Of a DNA stretch of 64,000 bases, positions 21,526-30,754 are shown one piece after another (position 1 is the stretch's first letter; each line of letters starts with the position of its first letter). This DNA comes from Beverwykella pulmonaria (Eukaryota > Ascomycota > Dothideomycetes > Pleosporales > Melanommataceae). The translations under genes and the position numbers were made by a program. The DNA lies in NCBI GenBank assembly GCA_001599595.1, contig BCHH01000010.1:125667-189666 (forward strand), in the 5' to 3' direction. The notes under the pieces are model-generated. The model was given only the letters and a program-made list of their open reading frames with translations, did no database searches and had not been told where the DNA came from.

Positions 21526-22528
21526 ATGGCGAAGCGAAAATCGCAAAAAGACCCCGAGGAGCTGCCCGACGCACCCGAGGGTCATGGAAAGGGGAAGAGG
21601 AAGAACGCGGACGCGGATAGCGACAGCGACAGTGTATGATCCAACTTCCCCACCACGAGAACGCGCGCTCACGATAACGAATGCTAGGACATGGACATGG
21701 TAAACGTGGACTTTGAATGGTTCGACCCGCAACCGGCAGTTGATTTCCACGGCCTCAAGACGCTCCTGCGCCAACTCCTCGATGTCGATAACCAACTCTT
21801 CAATCTGTCCGAGCTGGCGGACCTCATACTCTCGCAGCCGCTGCTTGGAAGCACCGTCAAAGTGGACGGGAATGAGAGCGATCCGTACGCCTTCCTCACT
21901 GTGCTGAATTTGGAAACCCACAAGGTACACTTCCCCCCACCATTCTCCTGTCGGGTCGCATGGCTAACACGCCCAGGACACAAAAGTGATAAAAGATCTG
22001 ACCTCGTACCTCTCTAAGCACACCCTCTCGCACCCCACACTCTCAGCCCTGCACCCGCTCCTGCAACCCGATTCCTCCGCACAAGTGGGTCTCATCCTCA
22101 CCGAGCGCTTCGTCAACATGCCTCACGAAACCGTTCCGCCCATGTACACCATGCTCCTAGAGGAAATAACCTGGGCTTTGGAGGAAAAGGAGCCGTATGC
22201 CTTCACACACTACCTCGTTCTCTCAAAGGCGTACACCGAAGTCGCATCTGAGCTGCTGTCAGCGGACCAGCCGCCGTCAAAGAAGAAGAAGGGTGGGAAG
22301 AAAGAGGAGGAAACCTTCTATTTCCATCCCGAGGACGAGGTGCTGCAGAAGCATGCGCTGGCATGGGGAAGCTTTGAGTATGAGACGCCGGTGGATGATG
22401 GAGCGAGTGATAGCAAGCGGGCGTTTCAGGAACTGGGTGTGAAGCCTAAGGCGCACTTGGTGCTAATTGAGGGGAAGAAGTTTGTGGAGGCTGTGGCGGC
22501 GCTGAAGACGTATTTGGGCGGTGGTTAG
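21526..22528 (+). CDS. BCP1: BCP1/BCCIP family nuclear protein
   Basis: Ortholog candidate of yeast Bcp1, a nuclear protein needed for export of Mss4 and acting as a chaperone of ribosomal protein Rpl23. The animal relative is BCCIP. Three exons: 21526-21633, 21688-21924 and 21977-22528, with introns of 54 and 52 bp in phase 0. The product has 298 residues. The N-terminus is short, basic then acidic ([17 protein letters not shown]). Next comes the family core [18 protein letters not shown], a helical middle part with [14 protein letters not shown], a lysine-rich insert (KKKKGGKK) that may act in nuclear import, and a C-terminal domain ending in a glycine run. It converges on the Rieske gene, with about 350 bp between stops. 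Confidence 0.92.
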
Positions 22529-22884
22529 AGAGGACCGGGACTACCCGTGACAAACCAAAGATCCTCCAGCTACTGAGTTAGAACGTATTGCTGGGCAAAA
22601 TAATGTTTTTTCCTGTCGTTGAACCTGGAAGCAACGACTGCATGCTGAGTCCGGTGCTCCGCGGGCAAAATCTAAACCATGGTGTAGCTATTCGCAGCAC
22701 CATTCTACCAACTCCGCATGACGTAAGACTTTCAATGTTACATTCCTACTGCACAGTCTATCACCGCGAGGAAATCAATGACACAAAATTGGGATGCTTC
22801 ACCTATCGAGACACTACATCCCTTCCGCGCACTACGCACCCACGCACAATCGATCCGGGTTTCTATAATTTACAAAAGGAGCGT
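22529..22884. other. Convergent 3' spacer
   Basis: Region between the stop codons of the BCP1-type gene and the Rieske gene, holding both 3' UTRs. Nothing else seen. Confidence 0.5.
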
Positions 22885-23908
22885 CTAACCGATGACCACC
22901 TTGCCCTCCTCTGGGAAGTCGTACACGGGCACTTCGAGATTGAGCGGCGCCGGGCCCTTTCTTATGCGGCCGGATATGTCGTAGTGGGAGCCGTGGCAGG
23001 GACAGAACCAGCCGCCGTAGTCGCCGGCCTCGCCGATGGGGACGCATCCAAGATGGGTGCAGACGCCTAGATGAGTTAGCTTGCGGATTGAGAGGCGAAG
23101 GATGGAGGGGGTTAAGGTTCCATGGCCTTCATGGTGTCTGCGAAACAGGGAATGGGTACATACCAACCATGACCAGCCATTCGGGCTTCTGCCGGCGGTC
23201 CGAGTCAGGTTGCGGGTCTCGCAACGACTCCCATTTTGTGTCTTCTGCCTCCTTGATCTCGGCTTCGGTGCGGTGGCGAATGAAGACGGGCTTTCCGCGC
23301 CACTTAATGATGACCTGCCACGCTATCAGCTTTCTCGTCCTCTCTTGTTCACACCGGGGGTTGGAGGCATACGTTTTTGCCCTCGGGGATCGCAGCGAGA
23401 TCGATCTCGACCTTGGCTTGAGCGAGCACGTCGGCGGACGCGGCCATGTTGACGAGGAAATCTGGTGCGTGATTTGTTAGCCAGTGCATCCTCCATCGAA
23501 CCACCACGCCAATCCATCTAAAAATGGGCCAATTGGTCTCCAGTATGCTCTTTCTCCTCCCATATCTACGTTCCAATATATCCCATAGCTCCAACAAAAG
23601 TTTTGAGGTGATTTACCTTGCACGGTAGCCTTCGCGCCCAAACTAGCCAGCGCTCCCATGGTTCCCACCATGAAGTATGAGAACACGCGGGGACCCGTCT
23701 CGCCGCCAGCCTTATTCCTATACGCAGCGAACGAGGGGATCTTGGTGGAGCTGCCGGTGCCCTTGAAGGGGGAGTCGAAGGAGGAGGTGGCCGACACTTC
23801 GGAGAGATTGCGGGTCTGCATGGCGGCGCACGAGGCCCGCGCGACGGGCAATTGGTAGGCGGTCCATGTGCGGGCTATCGCACGTGTGGTGTGGGCGAGG
23901 GCGGGCAT
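22885..23908 (-). CDS. RIP1: Rieske iron-sulfur subunit of cytochrome bc1 complex
   Basis: Mitochondrial complex III subunit that passes electrons from ubiquinol to cytochrome c1 through a 2Fe-2S cluster. Four exons: 23908-23617, 23461-23373, 23314-23164 and 23066-22885, with introns of 155, 58 and 97 bp. Phases match and the product has 237 residues. The N-terminus ([15 protein letters not shown] onward) is rich in Arg, Ala and Thr and fits a mitochondrial presequence. A transmembrane segment ([17 protein letters not shown]) precedes the hinge. Cluster ligands are Cys180 and His182 in CTHLGC and Cys199 and His202 in CPCHGS, with Cys185 and Cys201 as the disulfide pair. The C-terminus EEGKVVIG is typical. 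It lies head to head with the POA1-type gene across about 515 bp. Confidence 0.97.
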
Positions 23909-24424
23909 CGTGGATGCGTGGTCGGGGGCGATCGGGGGTGCGAGGGGTGGATGGAGCTGTGGGTTGAGGTTGACGAAGACTGGAAAACGGGAGATGGGGT
24001 TGATTCGGAAGCGCGCTGATTGGCTGAAGCCCGTCGGGCCGAGGACGCCGGCCACAAACAAGGCGAACCATCGTCATCTTCACGAATGCACAAGCATTCA
24101 ACTTGGAGGTTGTCCAACTTTCCTTAATTAGGACTGCAGCCCTTCTGTGACCCTCGTAAAGGGCGAAGTGTCTCTTGCAGCTCCCACATAAGTTATTTAA
24201 AGCTTCCACACGCTTGGCTTCTGCCTGCCTTCAACATTCTCGGGCTGAAAGAACTTGACTCACTTTGACCACTAATTTCCGAATTCTGTCATCAAACTTC
24301 ATTGTCACTGATCTTTCACGCTAATTACTGGACAGAGGTTGCGGTTGCAACTAACTCTTCTCGTTTCTCCGGACGCATATAAGAATCCAAACCCCCCCCC
24401 CCCCCCCCCCCCCCCNCCCTCGCG
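23909..24424. promoter_or_regulatory. Divergent promoter region between RIP1 and the macrodomain gene
   Basis: 516 bp between divergent start codons. It ends in the poly-C tract at 24392-24419. No other element assigned. Confidence 0.45.
24392..24419 (+). repeat. Poly-C tract with an ambiguous base
   Basis: A run of 24 C, one N (24416) and three more C, ending five bases before the ATG at 24425. The N shows the assembly could not settle the run, so its true length is unknown. If real it lies in the 5' leader of the macrodomain gene. It could be a gap-joining artefact. Confidence 0.9.
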
Positions 24425-25168
24425 ATGCCGAAAGCTCAAGCCCAATCCAAGGGCAAAGAGCGTGTAGCAGAACAGAACTCAGTTCCTGCCGCTGCAACCT
24501 CGAACCCTCTAACAATGGCATCCTCGTCAGCTGCTCCAAAGACAGTACCAGAGACCACCCCAGAAGACTCCCTAGAAACCGCGAACGCTCCTACAAATGA
24601 CTCCTCCAAATCACCAATTTCGTCAAACACCTCCCCAAAGCCACAAACCCTCACCCTCCATTCTCACATCGGCGACATCTTCTCCGCCCCTCCTCTCACC
24701 GTCCTAATCCACGCTTGCAACACCCAAGGCAGCTGGGGCGCCGGCATCGCAGCCGCCTTCCGCGCCAAGTACCCCGCCGCATACACCATCTACCGGAAGC
24801 ACTGCATCACGAAGCACAACCCCCAGACCAATCCAGTCCCAACAGGCACATGTCTGCTCATTCCACCGAGTGAGACAACGTCTGGGGCGCCGAGACATTG
24901 GATTGCGTGTCTGTTCACGAGCGCAAAGTATGGAAGGGCGAAGAGTAAGCCGGATGTCATTTTAAGGAATACAGTGCCGGCGGTGAGGAGTATGTTGGAG
25001 CAGTTGAAGGCTGTGCAGGCGGAAGGGGAGGAAGTTGCTGGGCTCAGGATGTGCAAAATTAATTCGGCAAGGTTTGCGGTGCCGTGGGAGAGCACAGTTA
25101 GCGTGTTGGAGGGTATCGAGGTCGAGGAGGGATGGGTGGGAGATGTGGAGGTTTGGGATATCGAGTAG
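24425..25168 (+). CDS. ADP-ribose 1''-phosphate phosphatase, macrodomain (POA1-like)
   Basis: Macrodomain protein of the yeast Poa1 type, which removes the 1''-phosphate from ADP-ribose 1''-phosphate, a by-product of tRNA splicing. It is one exon of 247 residues. The first 70 residues are a Ser/Thr/Pro/Ala-rich extension that is probably disordered. The macro fold begins at LTLHSHIGDIF, with the ligand loop HACNTQGSWGAGIAAAFR and later CLFTSAKYG. The C-terminal half has the usual LRMCKINSARFAVPWE segment. Start choice is the first ATG after the poly-C tract. A later ATG at codon 31 (MASSS) would also leave the domain intact. It is tail to tail with the histone-fold gene. Confidence 0.9.
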   Translation: MPKAQAQSKGKERVAEQNSVPAAATSNPLTMASSSAAPKTVPETTPEDSLETANAPTNDSSKSPISSNTSPKPQTLTLHSHIGDIFSAPPLTVLIHACNTQGSWGAGIAAAFRAKYPAAYTIYRKHCITKHNPQTNPVPTGTCLLIPPSETTSGAPRHWIACLFTSAKYGRAKSKPDVILRNTVPAVRSMLEQLKAVQAEGEEVAGLRMCKINSARFAVPWESTVSVLEGIEVEEGWVGDVEVWDIE

Positions 25169-25474
25169 GAGATGAGTAGATGGGCGTACTTGGATTGTGG
25201 TGGGTGGATCAAAGGGTTCCAGGTTATCGAAGGGGTCCATCTGATCTTACTGTGTCTTTTTACATGTGTATGCAGTGGGCGAGTACGACCTTGAACAATA
25301 ACGCTAAACGATCATCGATCTATAGTTGATATTCCTGAAACTATTGCGGATCAGCCAGTGTACGCTCAAAGACCCACATTTAGTATTCTCGCCAGTCCAA
25401 CGCCATCCCGAAGTCCACAACGCCATGCCATGCAATTGAACCGAACCCTCCCTACCTCAGCCTCCGAGCGACCC

Positions 25475-26303
25475 TCACTTTGAACCATTGATTGCTGTGA
25501 AGCCACTTGAACGCCTAATCTCAGGACTGCTTCCGTTCGTCCTGGGACCGCGCATTTCCATCTCTATTTGCTTTGCCGCCATATCCTCGTCCGGCTCGCT
25601 CGACGCCCGCCCCTCCTCTTCCTCGTCTACCTCCATCGCCTCGGGTGTATCCTCTACCCCAGTGACTTCAGGCGCTTCCACCTCCACCTCCGCAGCCCCA
25701 TTCTCCTTCGCATGCCCATTAGCCTCCGCCTCCTCCAACTGCACACCAGCCCCATTCGCCACAACGCCCATCTCACCCCCAGGTCCGCCCAGCGTCATCT
25801 GCCCATTCGCCTTTTTCCCCGCGGTCTTCGCAGCCTCCTTCTCGCTCTGCTTCTTCTTGAACTCCTTGTACGTCGTCGTCTTAGGCACAACGTCCACCAA
25901 GAACTCCAAATTATCTGTCTTCGCTATCGCTGTCGCAACGTCGCGGTACTGAATGTTGCGGCGCGGTTTGCGTTCTGTTTTCACAACGTTGTGGGTGGTC
26001 GTTGCGAGGTGCTGGATGAACATTTCGGTTGCGAGGGCGATAGCGAAAGCAGCGTTTTTGGAGGTATGTAGGCGTTCGGGATCCGCATTTATGATTTTTT
26101 GGACGCGTGCGACTGGGGTCTGTTAGTTTGAGAGGGAAGGAGGGGAATAGAGGCTTGTTTTAGGCGTTGCGCGCAGAGAGGACAAGATGGCGATTAGGGC
26201 AATAGAGAGGGCCAGCTAAGGACCGTAGGGTGAACTTACGAGGAAGAGCAACCTGGCCGGTGACCTCGTTCGCAGGGGTGATCGGAGTGTTGTTATAAGG
26301 CAT
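25475..26303 (-). CDS. Histone-fold protein of CBF/NF-Y type (DPB3/CHRAC-like)
   Basis: Histone-fold subunit similar to fungal Dpb3 (DNA polymerase epsilon) and CHRAC-type factors. Exon 1 is 26303-26240, intron 26239-26113 (127 bp), exon 2 26112-25475, giving 233 residues. I placed the acceptor at CCCCAG (26115-26113) because it rebuilds the family block ALPLARVQKIINADPE. The fold continues through NAAFAIALATEMFIQHL and ERKPRRNIQYRDVATAIA, ending near residue 105. The rest is a low-complexity tail rich in Gly, Ala and Glu, with an acidic patch (MEVDEEEEG). It would pair with another histone-fold partner in the nucleus. Whether the role is replication, chromatin remodelling or transcription cannot be decided from sequence alone. 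Confidence 0.85.
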
Positions 26304-26856
26304 CTTGGCAAGGTCGCTCCGCGAGTCTTGAGGGGTATTGAGACGAGAAAGATATTGATTGGCCGAGCTGTTCGATGTTGGAAATGAGCATGAAGCGACA
26401 GATACGTCGATGGGTTTGGTGCGGTATTCTTGCGCGAGAAAGCGAAGTGGGGGTTGATCAAGACGCGTGGATGTAGAGTTGTCGACGTTCAGCGCGGCGC
26501 GATCCTCAGAAGTTAAAGTGTTTGTTCACTCGTCAAACATGTGGCCTGTGCTTCTGCCTCCACTGACCGCCTACTCTCTCCTTAGCTCCGAATCGCTTCA
26601 AGTTCTCGAGATAACCATAAAAGTTCTTTGGATGTAATTCTGAATCTGGGTAGCGTTCGGAATACCTGCGTACTTCCACCTGTAGAAGCTTTGGTAAAAG
26701 CGTCGAATATGCTTACTATTCGCTAAATTGGGCAAGTGTTTCAGACTACCAGACAGTCAACAACAGATAACCACTCTCGTCTTGTCCACCAGGCTTTGAT
26801 GAGCTAAATCTTCGAGAATCAAGCTTCAGCAAATCTCCATTTAAGCAATTACCATC
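26304..26856. promoter_or_regulatory. Divergent promoter region
   Basis: 553 bp between the start codons of the histone-fold gene and the carboxypeptidase gene. No specific element assigned. Confidence 0.4.
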
Positions 26857-28437
26857 ATGAAGCTCTCCCAGCCACTCTCTTTCCTCGCTGGAATAGCATG
26901 TGCCGCAGGGTTTTCCCAGATCCCCTTCCAAGAAGAACCTGAAGTCAACGCATTCCAAGTCTACCAGTCCCAATTCTCCGAGCATCACTCCATCCGCATC
27001 AGACAGCAACAAAACGACACCCTCTGTAATGCCCACTCTAAGCAGTATACCGGCTGGCTTGATGTCGGTTCAAAACATCTTTTCTTCTGGTACTTTGAGT
27101 CTCAAGACTCCCCTTCCACGGACCCGTTGCTTCTATGGCTTACCGGCGGCCCCGGCGGATCATCCATGATCGGATTGATGCAAGAGCTAGGCCCATGCCT
27201 CATCAACGAGCATGGGAATGGGACGGTATATAACGAGTATGGGTGGAGCAAGCATGCGAATATCATTTTCGTTGATCAGCCGGCTGGCGTGGGGTTCTCG
27301 TACTTGGACGAGGGAATCCCGATTCCCGGGACGAGTTTTACAGCTACAGAGGATATGCATCATTTTCTCCAGCTGTTTGTCAGCGATGTGTTTCCGGATT
27401 TGCTCGAGAGGGACTTCCATATCACGGGGGAGAGCTATGGCGTAATTCTCCTCTTCCTGTCTCCTCTTCAATTTTGCATTCTAACTCGAAATCTAGGGCC
27501 ATTATATTCCTGCCCTGGGAGCCCAGATCGTAGCTCAAAACATCCTGTACCCCAAGCGCCCCAATGTAAACCTTGCCTCTGTCCTCATAGGCAACGGCTA
27601 CGTTTCCCCCCTCGACACCGCCTTCGGCTACTGGGAGACTCTCTGCACGACGAACCCTGGCATCGACTCCCCCATTTTCAACAGCACGCGCTGCGATATC
27701 ATGGCAACCAACCTGCCCCGCTGCATGGATCTGGCGCGCGTCTGCTACTCCCACCCCGATCCCGCCATCTGCCAGGCCGCATCGCAAGTGTGCTGGTACG
27801 GCGTAATTATACACTACGACGGGGAGTCCGGTGCCAAAGGCGGACGGAATAGATTCGACATTACGCACCCGTGTGAGACAAAAGATGACTTGTGCTATCC
27901 TGAAATACCAAATATTGGGGCGTACTTGAATCTGCCGTGGGTGTGGGAGGCGTTGTCTATCCCCTCAGCGGTGAAGAATTATTCGGTTATCTCGTGGGAT
28001 GTGGCTGAGGCGTTTGGACGCACGGATGATACAGAAATTAGTATGCAGCCGCAGGTTTTATATCTCCTGGAAAGCGGTATCGACGTACTCTTTTATCAGG
28101 GAAATCTAGATCTAGCGTGTAATACGGCGGGGAATCTGCAGTGGGCGAGCAGTATGCGTATGTTCCAACTCCCCGTCAATTCCTCTCGAAGTCGCTCACT
28201 AATTTTCTTCTAGCGTGGAAGGGCCAGCCAGCGTTCGTCGCGCAGAATAAGCGCCCATGGAAGATTGATGGCAGGGAGGCCGGGTGGTTCAAAGAGGTCA
28301 GGACTAAAATGGGAGGGAAAGAGACGACGTTTGCTTTCAGTACTGTTTGGGGAAGTGGACATATGGTGCCGTATGATCAGCCGAAGGTGGCGTTGGAGTT
28401 GGTGAAGAGATGGTTGGAGAAGAGAAGTTACGCTTGA
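26857..28437 (+). CDS. Secreted or vacuolar serine carboxypeptidase (S10)
   Basis: Peptidase family S10 enzyme that trims residues from peptide C-termini at acid pH. Exons 26857-27441, 27497-28157 and 28214-28437, introns of 55 and 56 bp, product 489 residues. The N-terminal hydrophobic stretch ([18 protein letters not shown]) fits a signal peptide. The substrate motif [11 protein letters not shown] is present. The catalytic triad is Ser193 in GESYGG, Asp400 in GNLDLACN and His465 in [11 protein letters not shown]. Many cysteines and several N-x-S/T sites support passage through the secretory pathway. No C-terminal membrane anchor is seen, so it is more like a secreted or vacuolar enzyme than Kex1. 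Confidence 0.94.
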
Positions 28438-30750
28438 ACATGGTGATGGAAAAGGCGAAGAGGGATGGAATATAGTTATAGCACTGTATTGTGTGAAATA
28501 ATTATAGGCAATAGTACATGTACAATTGTAAATGTTACTGTTGTCGTTAAGCACTGTGCGATCTTGCCAAGTTACATTTCAAGCGTATTACTGAAACGTT
28601 GATCTTTTTGATGTTTCTAGGAGTGAGAGGGGGAAAATAATGTGTATCATTAACTTCTCTAGATCAGACTTCGAATTCTACTATTTGTCTGCTCCTCAGT
28701 GGTGGTAGTGGCTGGTAATGATTTTTTGTTCAAATTGATATGACATGGTTTGTTTGAAAAATACCCTTGATTTGCGATGAACAACAACAATATTGCAGAG
28801 TAATAACACAATATAACTAAAATAAAGTTATATTTGCTCTTAGAGGGTGGTTTAGGCAAGTTCTTAACGTACGGATACTTGGGCGAGATGCGACTTTGGA
28901 TACAGCTGGTGTACGGTCACGAAAGATTGCACTGATGACATGAGCTGACGAACCAAAAAGTTGCACATGACTGAAGCAGATATGTATGAATAATGTAGGA
29001 AAAAGACTGATTGAGGTGAACATTATTGAGTGCATATGTTGTGTTAAAGGTTGCGGTCACGATATTTGGTCACATTAATATTGAAAACGCGGTTTCATCA
29101 CGATGCATTCAAAACCAAGTCTACTGCCTGCGCTTGGTTCGGGTTCATCATGCCTTTTTTTTGAACCTTCTCGCTGGTTTTAAGAGATATAGCGCCTCTT
29201 TTCCTAGTATGTACCGGTTGTACATGATTTAGGAGTTCGTTACCCCCTCAACTTTGATACGCATATGAATGTACAGAATGAAACTAGTTGTGCGAACTGC
29301 ATTCTCGATTTCTGCGCGAACCTTCAAGCCCTCCCCACCAAAACTCCGGATTCGGGAACAAGAGCTTAGTCAAGTGTATATCGCTTGTCTCAATCGAAGA
29401 AATCAACCTCCATCAGCTTCGGAAAACGCGAGGCCTTGATCAAAGTTTCATGAACTTATGTGTGACTATTAGAGCCTTTGGTCTCTCTTGTTTCTTACTC
29501 CTCGAGTTCATGTGCCCAAGAGTTGAGATGAGTGTTAAAGAAAATGCCAGAGTCAGGGCCCCATATCAGTTGATAAATGAATCAGCCAACTACGGATGGA
29601 AAAATAACACACACAGCTCCCACAAGTGTTTGAGTGCAGTGAAGACACGAAGGTCAAGCCCAGTCTCATCATGCCCAACTTCTTAAGACTGCCTCTCCGT
29701 ATCTAGCTTTAGCAAGCTTAATGTGGTCTTGAATTTGGACAAGGCGATACTGATAGGAATCATTGACATTGGAGACAAATCCCAACAATAAAAAAGCGTG
29801 TGTTATAGACTCATGAACGTAAGGATTCGTCGTGGATAGGCATTGGTCATTTTAGGGCTTCCAGATTCGAAGAGTGAGCTACAATGACCTCCAACAGTGG
29901 CATTTTGACCAGACTAGCATCCATGTAGGGTAATATTATGTTAATGCAAGATGCAGAAGAAATTGAATAGTTATTTCACGGAGGCGTGGAAATGAGAGCA
30001 CTGGGATCAGCGCGTTACGCCTATATAGACGAAAAGTTTGAACTCGACACTTTCTAAGGCATGCTGCACCGGAACATCTTCAGAAAGGAGAGCTGGCGAT
30101 AGCATCGCCTTCTCTGTATCTGGATTGGCGATCCAGAGTCACCGAGGTTCGTAAAACAGGCAAACACGAACATGAGGTGTGCTGGATCTGTGACATCTTC
30201 GAATTTTTTTTGAGTATCCTTATTGAGGGCTGGCAGGAACCTGGTGTTCTAGTGTGTTACCGAGAGACTCATCGTTCGAATGTAGAGCAGATTCCATCTC
30301 GAGGATTTCCGATTCTTCGCGTACGGAGGCCATGATTCGGGTCACTTCGTAATGTTTGCAGGAAAAGCCGAAATTGAGGAGACGGGTGTAGCAACGTCGC
30401 ATTGGAAAACAAAGCATACTGTGCAGGAAGTCTGGGCGAGGGTTACAAGTGGGTGACAATGCCCCCGATCCGGGTCTATGGGGACGACATGTTTAGCTAC
30501 TTTATCGGGGATCTCTGCGGGAAGATCGAGGATTGACATCGGAACGAGGATACCTGGACGTGAGGAGAAGTCCCCTTGCTGATGTGGTTGTGGAGTCGAA
30601 CGTTGTGACGACGGGGTGTGTGTCTCAAAACGCCACAGTGTGGCTTCAACATGCTCAGCTCCCAGTCGGACCTCCGAACTGTCCTCCCCATCCCATTCCT
30701 CTCTCAAATTCCCACACACGCCCTCATCACACTCTCCCAGACACAATGCG
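28438..30750. other. Long gene-poor spacer
   Basis: About 2.3 kb, AT-rich between 28.6 and 28.9 kb, with no supported gene apart from the weak F-box-like frame at 30342-30539. Short open frames near 29.3 kb lack recognisable families. The last 200 bp form the promoter of the chloride channel gene. Confidence 0.45.
30342..30539 (-). CDS. Possible F-box-like fragment
   Basis: A 65-codon minus-strand frame starting with ATG at 30539 opens with SILDLPAEIPDKVAKHVV, which resembles the first helices of fungal F-box domains (LxLPxEI...I...V). After about 35 residues the sequence loses character and stops at 30342. Another frame downstream stays open to 30220, so a frameshift or missed intron is possible. 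It may be a relic or chance; support is weak. Confidence 0.22.
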   Translation of the reverse strand: MSILDLPAEIPDKVAKHVVPIDPDRGHCHPLVTLAQTSCTVCFVFQCDVATPVSSISAFPANITK

Positions 30751-30754
30751 ATGA
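30746..30754 (+). promoter_or_regulatory. Minimal uORF overlapping the CLC start
   Basis: ATG CGA TGA, with the stop overlapping the main ATG (30751) as ATGA. A at -3 gives this upstream ATG a better context than the main one. If it is in the transcript, the arrangement suits termination-reinitiation. Transcript start is unknown. Confidence 0.5.

Noticed and set aside
21296..21574. N-terminal extension of GMP synthase up to 21574
   Set aside because: The extension is unlike any family member and would overlap the divergent BCP1 start; the ATG at 21295 gives the normal length.
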